Source: Balneolales bacterium (lineage in GTDB: Bacteria; Bacteroidota; Rhodothermia; Balneolales; Natronogracilivirgulaceae). Taken from it: a DNA stretch of 33,883 nucleotides. Shown in pieces: positions 1 to 6,747 of the stretch. Numbering within the stretch: position 1 is the first letter of the stretch; each line of letters starts with the position of its first letter. A model generated the notes under the pieces. That model made no database searches and had not been told where the DNA came from. It worked only from the letters and a program-made list of their open reading frames with translations. The stretch is taken from NCBI GenBank assembly GCA_007132495.1, contig SLOL01000036.1:1-33883 (forward strand), read 5' to 3'. The position numbers and the translations under genes are program-made.

Positions 1-56
1 CTTCTGTATTCTGACTTCTGTATTCTGACTTCTGTATTCTGTACTCTGTCTACTGA
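1..56. repeat. 14-bp tandem repeat at the window edge
   Basis: Two exact and one near-exact copy of the 14-mer CTTCTGTATTCTGA lie at 1-42, followed by a decayed fourth copy to 56. The array continues off the left edge, so its full size is unknown. It abuts and slightly overlaps the purC stop codon at 50-52. I see no hairpin or coding potential; it looks like an intergenic minisatellite. Confidence 0.75.
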
Positions 57-1006
57 TCCAGCAACTCCTCCAGATACCGGTTGAAGCCGGTGGTGGAAAC
101 CGGTTCAAAGGTCTCCCCGGTCAGTCTTTCGTAGAGCTCACGGTAGCGTCGATAGATCGAAATGCGCAGCTCATCGGGCAGGACCGGCAGTTTTTGATCC
201 AATGTGCCGTGATAGCCGTTGTCGATAAGCCACTCCCGGAGAAATTCCTTGGAAAGTTGCTTTTGAGGTGCGTTCTCTTCCAGAAGGCGCTGGTAGGTAT
301 CGGCATAGAAATAGCGAGAAGAGTCGGCAGTGTGCACTTCATCGATCAATACCAGTTCACCCTGCCAAAGACCGAACTCATATTTGGTATCCACCAGAAG
401 CAGCCCTTTCTTCCGGGCGGTCTCCGTTCCTTTCCGGAACAGGTTGAGGGCGGTCTCCCGGATCTCCTCCCACCGTTCAGCGGTGACCAGCCCCCGGTCG
501 ATGATCTTCTCTTCGGAGATGTCCTCGTCGTGACCCTGGTGAGCTTTGGTGGAAGGGGTGATGATTGGCTGTTCAAAGGCTTCGTTCTGGCGGAGTCCGT
601 CCGGCAGTTTTTGACCGCACAGCTCCCGGCCTCCATCCTGGTACACCCGCCAGGCGTGGCCGGACAAGTAGCCCCGGACCACAACCTCTACGGGAAGTGG
701 TTTGCATTTTCGGGCAATGGTGATATTGGGATGGGGAACATCCAGCACATGGTGCCGGCATACCGATGCGATCTGCCGGAAGCCGTACCAGGCAAGCTGG
801 TTGAGAAGCTGCCCCTTGTAGGGAATCGGTTCGGCAAAGATATGGTCAAAAGCCGATATCCGATCTGTGGCGATAATGGCCATGCGATCGCCGGGAAGCA
901 GGTAAATATCCCGGACTTTTCCCTGATAATCGGGGGGACGTCCGGAAACGGTGGTTTCCCGGATACATTGACCGAGTAGTGCTGAAGTATCTGTTGAGTC
1001 TTTCAA
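50..1006 (-). CDS. purC: Phosphoribosylaminoimidazole-succinocarboxamide (SAICAR) synthase
   Basis: This cytoplasmic enzyme joins CAIR and aspartate with ATP to make SAICAR in de novo purine synthesis. At 318 residues it is the longer, ADE1-like form rather than the roughly 240-residue enterobacterial form. Family signatures are clear: IATDRISAFDHIF near residue 45, VVRGYLSG near 110, ITPSTKAHQGHDE near 150, LLVDTKYEFG near 202 and LIDEVHTADSSRYF near 220. The start is a TTG (1004-1006): no ATG or GTG occurs between the upstream in-frame stop (1046-1048) and the conserved region, and this start gives the expected N-terminus. No strong Shine-Dalgarno is visible. The stop sits in the tandem repeat at the window edge. 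The next gene upstream, the lacI-type regulator, is on the same strand, but the gap holds a degenerate repeat, so co-transcription is uncertain. Confidence 0.96.
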   Translation of the reverse strand: MKDSTDTSALLGQCIRETTVSGRPPDYQGKVRDIYLLPGDRMAIIATDRISAFDHIFAEPIPYKGQLLNQLAWYGFRQIASVCRHHVLDVPHPNITIARKCKPLPVEVVVRGYLSGHAWRVYQDGGRELCGQKLPDGLRQNEAFEQPIITPSTKAHQGHDEDISEEKIIDRGLVTAERWEEIRETALNLFRKGTETARKKGLLLVDTKYEFGLWQGELVLIDEVHTADSSRYFYADTYQRLLEENAPQKQLSKEFLREWLIDNGYHGTLDQKLPVLPDELRISIYRRYRELYERLTGETFEPVSTTGFNRYLEELLDQ

Positions 1007-1011
1007 ACGGA

Positions 1012-1130
1012 TTCGGTTACTGGCGTTTGGGTAATCATATGACGATCAGAAACTGGAAGTGATCGGCCGGGCAAAGGGCAAGGCCGTGCATGTTCGGTTA
1101 CCGGCGTTTGGTTGAATATCTGACGATCAG
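1012..1130. repeat. 38-bp direct repeat: duplicated 3' end of the LacI-family gene
   Basis: Copies at 1012-1049 and 1093-1130 start 81 bp apart and match at about 32 of 38 positions. Both begin TTCGGTTAC and end GACGATCAG. The second copy contains the final codons and stop of the LacI-family gene. Read on the minus strand, the first copy resembles that tail (Leu-Ile-Val then a stop, then Pro-Lys-Arg and a stop) but is broken by an in-frame TGA. It looks like a small decayed duplication of a gene end lying between two genes. Confidence 0.65.
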
Positions 1131-2108
1131 TTCAGGGTTAATGATTTTTTGCATCAACGACGTCTCCTTGCTCTTGATCAATTCCGTCATACGGTTGATG
1201 GCCATGATTCCGGCATCGTACATTTGCTGGTCGATGGTGGATAGTCCCAGAAAGCGGGCGGTTTTGATATTATCGTACCCCATCACGGCTACATCGCCGG
1301 GGATATCAAGCTTCATTTCCCGGACGGCGTGCATTACGCCGATGGCCTGGGCGTCATTGGTGCAGAAAATGGCCTCGGGAAGTCCGCCGCGCTCTTTCAT
1401 GATCTGTACGGCTTCATAACCCGCCTCTTCACTGTACCCGGAGTGTTTCCGGGTAATGCCCGTTACAAAATAATCTTCATCCATGGGCAGGTCGTTTTTT
1501 TTCAACACTTCGCGAAATCCTCTTTCGCGGGAGTCGGCAACCGGTGATTTGCTATGGGAGCGTACCATGCCGATTTTTTTGTACCCCTCGTTGATCAGAT
1601 GTTCACCGGCCATGTAACCGCCCCGGTAATTGTCCCAGTAGATATAGTTGAAATCCTTGTGTTCAGAACCGACAAGCACGACCGGAATTCCTGCGTTTTT
1701 CAAACGGGTTTCAATTTCCTGATCGATACTTATGGAGAAAATGAGCAGTGCATCGGGTATACCCCGGTCCAGAAACGTTTTAAATGATTCTTCGGAGTTC
1801 TCCGAGCCGGTATTATAGATAATGATGTCAAGATCGGAACTCTTGAGTTGATCCTTGACTCCCTTCAGCACTTCATTGAAAAAGGGGGTGGTGAATGTTG
1901 GAAGTGCTACCGCAACGATCTGCGCCTCGCTGCGTGCCAGTTTCCTGGCATTGACCTGTGGGCGAAAATCCAGCTCTTTTATCGCATTCTGTACCCGCTC
2001 TTTGGTCGCTTTGGAAACATAGGGGGAACCGTTCAACACTCTGGAAACCGTGGAAATTGCAACGTTGGCTGTTCGTGCTACATCGTAAATGGTTTGTTTT
2101 TTTGCCAT
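1098..2108 (-). CDS. LacI-family transcriptional regulator
   Basis: The 336-residue protein has the full LacI layout. An N-terminal helix-turn-helix with hinge spans residues 5-58, with the signature TIYDVARTANVAISTVSRVL and a hinge around RPQVNARKLA. A sugar-binding-type periplasmic fold spans about 62-330, including the AIFCTNDAQAIGVMHAV and DVAVMGYDN stretches typical of LacI/GalR effector domains. Such proteins repress or activate carbohydrate genes in response to a sugar or derivative. No sugar transporter or catabolic gene is adjacent, so its target is unknown; the nearest divergent gene is the phytoene/squalene synthase. The ATG start gives a standard N-terminus. An AT-rich inverted repeat in the divergent region is a possible but weak operator. 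Confidence 0.93.
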   Translation of the reverse strand: MAKKQTIYDVARTANVAISTVSRVLNGSPYVSKATKERVQNAIKELDFRPQVNARKLARSEAQIVAVALPTFTTPFFNEVLKGVKDQLKSSDLDIIIYNTGSENSEESFKTFLDRGIPDALLIFSISIDQEIETRLKNAGIPVVLVGSEHKDFNYIYWDNYRGGYMAGEHLINEGYKKIGMVRSHSKSPVADSRERGFREVLKKNDLPMDEDYFVTGITRKHSGYSEEAGYEAVQIMKERGGLPEAIFCTNDAQAIGVMHAVREMKLDIPGDVAVMGYDNIKTARFLGLSTIDQQMYDAGIMAINRMTELIKSKETSLMQKIINPELIVRYSTKRR

Positions 2109-2436
2109 AACAGAAAAAGTACCTGGATAAATAATTGTCTAAAAAAGAAAGCAGTAAAAACCGTACAGAATTGCCCCACCCGCAATGTCAAGGTGGTGTT
2201 AATTCCGACGTATGCCATCCCGTGACCTAACACAGGAAATCAGGGAGTGCAAATCATCCCGTCTCCGGCAAAGCAAAAGCGAACTAACTAAATACAATAA
2301 AGAAAATTAGTGAATTTTACTAAAATGTTATACCAAAAATCGACATCTTGCAAAACTGTGGGAGGGTGTATCTGATCGTGGAACGAAAAACCTCTGGAAG
2401 TTTTTATATTTCCATATCCTGACATAAATAAAATCC
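2109..2436. other. Divergent intergenic region with AT-rich inverted repeats
   Basis: These 328 bp separate the divergent LacI-family and crtB-like genes and hold no convincing gene. Overlapping inverted repeats lie at 2303-2323: AAAATT (2303-2308) with AATTTT (2313-2318), and TTAGT (2307-2311) with ACTAA (2319-2323). They could bind a regulator, though they lack the central CG usual for LacI-family sites. TATATTTC at 2405-2412 is one base from the Bacteroidota -7 consensus and is placed well for the crtB-like start at 2437, but I see no matching -33 element. Confidence 0.35.
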
Positions 2437-3441
2437 ATGGACAGCAAAATACCATTGTTTTCGGTTCGCGCACTCCGGCCTGTCTATCACCGCACATCTC
2501 TTCACAACGGTGTTATTGATGAGGTCGAAGATCCGGAATTACGCGCGGCATATGCATACTGCCGGAAGATTATTCATACTTCTGCAAAAACGTTTTACCT
2601 CGCTGCCAGGTTCCTGCCTTATGAAAAACAGCGAAGTATCTTTGCAATTTATGCACTTTGCCGATACCTGGACAATTTGGTGGATGAGCAGGAAGAAGAG
2701 GCTCCGGAGAGCGGAAACCGTGTCGAACAAATAGCGGAGCTGCTCTCGGAATGGGAGCATAATGTACAGAGAACCTATAAAGGGGAGCAACTGACCCATC
2801 CTGTGCTGTACGCCTTTTCCGATGTACTGAAACGTTACCAAATCCCTGTCGATCTTCCTCTTCAACTCATTGAAGGGATGAATATGGATCTGGTCAGGAA
2901 TCGTTATGAGACATTCGACGAGCTGTACGACTACGCCTATAAAGTGGCCTCGGTAGTCGGATTGATGGTCTGTGAAGTATTCGGTTATGAGGATGATACG
3001 GCGCGGAAGCATGCCGTTGATCTTGGTATCGCCATGCAGCTTACCAATATACTGCGGGATGTGGGAGAAGATCTTCAGCGGGATCGCATTTACCTTCCGG
3101 CTGAGGAATTGGAAACCTACAATATTACCGAATCGGACTTGAAAAACCAGCGTGTAAGCCGGGAATTTGTATCTTTGATGAAGTTCCAGATCGAACGGGC
3201 CCGAGCCTATTACCGAAGCTCCGATAACGGCATTGCCATGCTGAACGGAGACAGCCGCATGCCGGTTTACCTTGCCCGGTATAATTATGCCCGAATTCTG
3301 GATCGCATTGAAGAAACGCAGTATCAGGTCTTTACGTACCGTGCACACCTTACCTTCACTCAGAAACTAAGCATTCTTCCGAAAGCCTGGTGGCAGACCA
3401 GGTTCAGCCGCCCGCGAAAAAGTTTTAAAAATTCAGTGTGA
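2437..3441 (+). CDS. crtB: Phytoene/squalene synthase family protein
   Basis: This enzyme condenses two prenyl diphosphates head to head, most likely two geranylgeranyl diphosphates to phytoene, the first step of carotenoid synthesis. Both Mg-binding DxxxD motifs are present: D79-N-L-V-D83 after the conserved ALCRYLD stretch, and D208-V-G-E-D212 in the hallmark NILRDVGEDLQRDRIYLP. The 334-residue length is normal. An N-terminal extension of about 30 residues precedes the conserved domain; the ATG at 2437 is the only plausible start there. No desaturase or cyclase gene is adjacent, so the carotenoid route must be completed elsewhere. Squalene synthase cannot be fully excluded from sequence alone, but the spacing and motif wording favour phytoene synthase. 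Confidence 0.88.
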   Translation: MDSKIPLFSVRALRPVYHRTSLHNGVIDEVEDPELRAAYAYCRKIIHTSAKTFYLAARFLPYEKQRSIFAIYALCRYLDNLVDEQEEEAPESGNRVEQIAELLSEWEHNVQRTYKGEQLTHPVLYAFSDVLKRYQIPVDLPLQLIEGMNMDLVRNRYETFDELYDYAYKVASVVGLMVCEVFGYEDDTARKHAVDLGIAMQLTNILRDVGEDLQRDRIYLPAEELETYNITESDLKNQRVSREFVSLMKFQIERARAYYRSSDNGIAMLNGDSRMPVYLARYNYARILDRIEETQYQVFTYRAHLTFTQKLSILPKAWWQTRFSRPRKSFKNSV

Positions 3442-3518
3442 TACATTAGCTTGTTCGTAGCCGGATTCACAGCTCCTGTATACACAATATCTATGTACCG
3501 TTTCAACAGAACATCTCC

Positions 3519-4232
3519 ATGAACAGCAAGAAACATACCTGGCAGAGTCCCAGTTTGGGAAGAAAAGCATCGGTTATCGTATATGGTACCGAGGGAACCC
3601 CGATGTTGGCATTTCCCGGAGATTCAGCCGCCATCACCGACTGGAAAGAGCAGGGGCTGTTGGAGGCCCTCTCTTATCAGATTGAAAACGGACACAACCG
3701 GATTATATGTGTCGAGTCGATCGATCGGGAGAGTTTTTTTAATACCGAGGTGGAACCGCGCACCCGAATAAACCGATATCGCCAGTATGAAGGGTATATC
3801 ATAGATGAAGTGCTTCCTTTTGTCCGGAAACTGACCGGGGATCTGTTTATAATGGCCGCCGGGGTGCATATGGGCGGCTACCACGCGCTCAATCTGCTGT
3901 TGAAATATCCCGGAAAGATCCAGAAGGTGATATCCATCGGGGGACGTTTTCAGCTCCGGCACTTCATGGGGGATTATTTTGATGACAATGTCTATTTCAA
4001 CAACCCATTGGAGTACCTTCCCAACCTGGATGACGAATCCATCCTTGAAGAAATCCGCAATACCGATATCCGGCTGGTTGTAACCCCGGACGATCCCTAC
4101 ATCGAACTGAACTATATGATGTCTGATATTCTCCGGTCCAAGTCCATCGATCATATATTTGATTACTGGATTGAAACGGGAACCAATCCCCGGGAAATCT
4201 GGGGCGATATTTTACAACGGCATGTACCTTGA
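3519..4232 (+). CDS. Esterase-like alpha/beta-hydrolase lacking catalytic residues
   Basis: The 237-residue protein follows the Bacteroidota esterase-like family that starts with a W-x-SPSLGR strand and carries a nucleophile elbow around residue 115, then a YFDDNVYFNNPLEYLPNL stretch. In active relatives the elbow reads G-x-S-x-G-G. Here it is G115-V-H117-M-G-G, so the nucleophile Ser is His (CAT at 3867-3869). Near the C-terminus, where relatives have an HDWxxW catalytic His, this protein reads TNPREIW, so that His is apparently Asn. The fold is otherwise intact and the frame is open. It is probably a non-catalytic homologue or an enzyme with altered chemistry. No signal peptide is seen. It lies 77 bp downstream of the phytoene synthase and may share its transcript. 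Confidence 0.72.
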   Translation: MNSKKHTWQSPSLGRKASVIVYGTEGTPMLAFPGDSAAITDWKEQGLLEALSYQIENGHNRIICVESIDRESFFNTEVEPRTRINRYRQYEGYIIDEVLPFVRKLTGDLFIMAAGVHMGGYHALNLLLKYPGKIQKVISIGGRFQLRHFMGDYFDDNVYFNNPLEYLPNLDDESILEEIRNTDIRLVVTPDDPYIELNYMMSDILRSKSIDHIFDYWIETGTNPREIWGDILQRHVP

Positions 4233-4239
4233 TCACATA

Positions 4240-4432
4240 TTTACACCTGAGTCCATGCATCTTTCCCGGCCCAGCACGCTTTCACCTGAATCCATGCATC
4301 TTCTCTGAATCCGCACGCCTTTATCTGAGTCCATGCATCTTCTCTGCCCCCACACACCTTTTCCTGAGCCTATGTATCTTTCCCGTCACAACGCGCGCGC
4401 TTTTACCTGAACCTGTGTATCTTTCCTGACCG
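4240..4432. repeat. 39-42 bp imperfect tandem repeat, about 4.8 copies
   Basis: Units begin at 4240, 4280, 4320, 4359 and 4401. Each has a TTT-rich start, then a core resembling CCTGAGTCCATGCATCTT, then a variable C-rich tail. The first three copies are closest; copies four and five have drifted (ATGTAT and GTGTAT instead of ATGCAT). The array fills nearly all of the gap between the esterase-like gene and murQ. The self-complementary ATGCAT in each of the first three copies is the only dyad I see. It is a minisatellite of unknown role. Confidence 0.8.
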
Positions 4433-4471
4433 AAGAACGGTCGGATTCACTTATAAACGAAATCATCAGCT

Positions 4472-5407
4472 TTGACAGATAAAAAATCGCTATACGTTCA
4501 GCTCGGAAAACTGGATACCGAGCAGAGAAATCCGGATACCCTGCATATCGACCTGGCCGATCCGTCGGAAATCGTCCGTCTGATGAATGAAGAGGACCGC
4601 AAAGTGGCCGAATGTGTGAATAACCGAAGCACACAAATAGCACAAGCGATTGATTACGCGCACCGGGCGCTGGCCGGCGGTGGACGGCTTATATACACCG
4701 GTGCCGGAACAAGCGGCAGGCTCGGTGTGCTGGATGCGGCAGAGTGTCCTCCCACTTTCGGGACCCGGCCGGACCAGGTGGTTGGGTTGATTGCCGGCGG
4801 CCGGGAGGCCATGTTTGTGGCCCAGGAGGGCTCTGAGGATAATCCGGAGAACGGAGAAAAAGATATTGCAGACCTCGGCGTTACCCACAAGGATGTCGTT
4901 TGCGGACTGGCTGCCAGCGGTCGTACGCCATATGTTCTGGGAACCCTTCAGGAAGCCCAAAAACGTGGCGCGGGAACCGTCATGGTTTGTTGTGTTGCCG
5001 CTGAACATGTAAAGCTGGACCCTCAGGCCGATGTTATGATCGACATCCCGGTCGGACCGGAAGTCATCATGGGCAGTACGCGGCTGAAGAGTGCAACAGC
5101 ACAAAAAATGGTTTGTAATATGATTTCAACAGGCGCAATGGTCAGACTCGGAAAAGTATACGAAAATGTGATGGTGGATCTGATGCTGACCAACCAAAAA
5201 CTGGTGGAGCGTTCCCGCCGTATCATCTGCATGTTTACAGACCTTGATTATGAACAGGCTTCTGATCTGCTTCAGCAAGCCGGCGGAAAAGTGAAGGTGG
5301 CACTGTTGATGGGATTGGCTAATTTAAGTGCCGGGGAGGCCGAACGACAGCTTGACGCACATGACGGCTTCATTCGAGCTGCTTTACAATCTCTCGAACA
5401 GGGCTGA
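4472..5407 (+). CDS. murQ: N-acetylmuramic acid 6-phosphate etherase
   Basis: MurQ removes the lactyl ether from MurNAc-6-phosphate to give GlcNAc-6-phosphate and D-lactate, feeding peptidoglycan sugar back into metabolism in the cytoplasm. The SIS domain is clear: the phosphosugar-binding stretch YTGAGTSGRLGVLDAAECPP (residues 76-94) contains conserved Glu91, and an acidic run around E119-E122 matches the second catalytic Glu region. GLAASGRTPYV and IMGSTRLKSATAQKM follow. Length (311) is normal. The start is a TTG at 4472; the only later ATG would delete the conserved N-terminal helix. The tandem repeat array lies directly upstream, so it falls in the probable leader. The following TonB-domain gene begins within about 65 bp and is probably co-transcribed. 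Confidence 0.95.
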   Translation: MTDKKSLYVQLGKLDTEQRNPDTLHIDLADPSEIVRLMNEEDRKVAECVNNRSTQIAQAIDYAHRALAGGGRLIYTGAGTSGRLGVLDAAECPPTFGTRPDQVVGLIAGGREAMFVAQEGSEDNPENGEKDIADLGVTHKDVVCGLAASGRTPYVLGTLQEAQKRGAGTVMVCCVAAEHVKLDPQADVMIDIPVGPEVIMGSTRLKSATAQKMVCNMISTGAMVRLGKVYENVMVDLMLTNQKLVERSRRIICMFTDLDYEQASDLLQQAGGKVKVALLMGLANLSAGEAERQLDAHDGFIRAALQSLEQG

Positions 5408-5471
5408 TTCCTCAGTGTACACATTCCAGCCGGCCACCGCAGGTTGCCGGAAGTTAACATTCAGCAATAGC

Positions 5472-6146
5472 GTGAGGTTTTTTCATTCCATTTACCAGCG
5501 TAACAGAGCCTATTTTTTCCGGTTTCAGATGGCTCTGGTATGTTCTCTGCTTCTGTTCATCCTGCTGTTTCGTTATTGGCCGGTATATATTGACCAGGAT
5601 GATTATCTGAATCAACGGTTTGATGAGGAAGAGGCGATCGGTCCCGAATTCATTGTAACCTCCCCCGAATTCAGCGTCGAGAGGATTGCTCCGCCGGTTC
5701 CCCGCCCTGACATCACGGTTCCCGATGAGGAGGTTGTCGATATGGAGTATGACCTGGATGTTGGCGAAATGGGTGAAGGGGAGGGATTGGCTCCGTTTGG
5801 CGCAGAGGAAGGAGAGCCGGAGATTGTGGAACAACCCGACCGTCGACCCAGTGTCCGGCGGATCGTCGAGCCGGTTATGCCTTCGCAAGCCCGCCGAGAC
5901 GGAGTACGGGTGGAAATAGTTGTACTGTTTGTAGTGTCTGATGAAGGTGAGGTGATTGAAGCGTCTATTGATGAGATGCGTATGTACAACGAGCAAACCG
6001 GCCGGTTCGAAGTGGTCAGCGAAACCGGATACGGTTTCCGGGAGGTTACACTGCGTGCCGCAAGTCAGTGGTTGTTTCATGCAGCCGAATATGACGGAGA
6101 CCGGGTGCGGGCCCGTGCACGCCACCGCTTCACCTTTGGAAATTGA
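5472..6146 (+). CDS. TonB C-terminal domain protein (energy-transducer-like)
   Basis: A short basic N-terminus is followed by one membrane segment (about residues 19-40, MALVCSLLLFILLF), an acidic linker, and a C-terminal domain (about 130-224) matching the TonB fold: a PVMPSQARRDG start, a VEIVVLFVVSDEGEV strand pair, and an LRAASQWLFHAAEYDG helix-strand. TonB proteins pass proton-motive energy from the inner membrane to outer-membrane receptors. The linker is unusual: it is strongly acidic and poor in Lys-Pro repeats. I chose the GTG at 5472, which gives 224 residues and a short cytoplasmic tail. An ATG at 5328 in the same frame would overlap murQ by 80 bp, so the start is uncertain. No ExbB/ExbD is adjacent. 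Confidence 0.78.
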   Translation: MRFFHSIYQRNRAYFFRFQMALVCSLLLFILLFRYWPVYIDQDDYLNQRFDEEEAIGPEFIVTSPEFSVERIAPPVPRPDITVPDEEVVDMEYDLDVGEMGEGEGLAPFGAEEGEPEIVEQPDRRPSVRRIVEPVMPSQARRDGVRVEIVVLFVVSDEGEVIEASIDEMRMYNEQTGRFEVVSETGYGFREVTLRAASQWLFHAAEYDGDRVRARARHRFTFGN

Positions 6147-6298
6147 CCTATTCGGAGTCGGGTTCTTTTACGCTTTCCCCCGTTATTGCAGTTGCCCGGC
6201 GCCGGGAATTGTCATATATTGGCTCCCTGTTTCAAGTCATGGCTGACCATTGCTTTCTTTCTGGATGACACGGTCAGCGGTTCAATATGAGACAACAC

Positions 6299-6386
6299 GG
6301 AGAGATGCCGGAGTGGTCGAACGGGCTCGCCTGGAAAGCGAGTGTACCCTAACCGGGTACCGAGGGTTCGAATCCCTCTCTCTCCG
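6299..6386 (+). tRNA. tRNA-Ser (anticodon GGA)
   Basis: The cloverleaf folds fully. The acceptor arm GGAGAGA pairs with TCTCTCC (6379-6385), with G6386 as discriminator. The anticodon stem CTCGC/GCGAG encloses loop CTGGAAA, with GGA at 6333-6335. A long variable arm (GTACCC/GGGTAC) marks it as a class II serine tRNA, and the T arm is GAGGG-TTCGAAT-CCCTC. The 3' CCA is not encoded. It would read UCC and UCU codons. Confidence 0.97.
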
Positions 6387-6747
6387 CACTTTTCCGCTCC
6401 GGTAACTGATACCATGGACCTCTTGCCCTTCACTTAAATGCTCATCATCCCGGTTACCCGTCATTTTACACCATAGCTCCTTTTTTTATTCATCAGATTT
6501 TTATCGTGTAAAATGTGTATTTTGTAAACCGTCGTAAAAAGAACCATCCTGTAAGGCCGGTTTTTTTACAAAGCTTCATTATTTATTAAAAGGTCTGATA
6601 AAAAACATGTGGAGGGACCGAAGTTCCGTTTCTGTGAGTTCTGGATAGCAGGAATAGCCGTATTTATGAGAATTATCTAATGTTGTTCGCATATATCCAG
6701 TATTCTTGTACATTTCACTGTCCCTATCAATTATTAAAAAAATCGCC
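6387..6747. other. Intergenic region between tRNA-Ser and the giant lipoprotein gene
   Basis: These 361 bp are AT-rich, with no supportable gene. Besides the hairpin listed separately, a weak promoter-like pair lies close to the lipoprotein start: TTG at 6683-6685 and TACATTTC at 6709-6716 (one base from TAnnTTTG), 23 bp apart. That would put the transcript start around 6723, just before the ATG at 6748. This is suggestive only. Confidence 0.3.
6534..6569. terminator. Hairpin with A/T-rich arms, possible bidirectional terminator
   Basis: GTAAAAAGAACC (6534-6545) pairs with GGTTTTTTTAC (6559-6569) to give 11 base pairs with one bulged G and a 13-base loop. The run of seven T on the right arm and A on the left could act as a terminator in either direction. 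It lies about 150 bp after the tRNA, so it may end that transcript or be incidental. Confidence 0.3.

Noticed and set aside
4229-4429. Small reading frame over the 40-bp repeats encoding a repeated Pro-Cys-Ile-Phe motif
   Set aside because: It starts with TTG overlapping the previous stop, the repeats vary in length between units, and the composition is not protein-like. The periodic peptide is a by-product of the repeat being close to a multiple of three.
6195-6206. Perfect 12-bp palindrome CCCGGCGCCGGG after the TonB-domain gene
   Set aside because: There is no loop and no T-tract, and it is GC-rich enough to be chance; not called a terminator.
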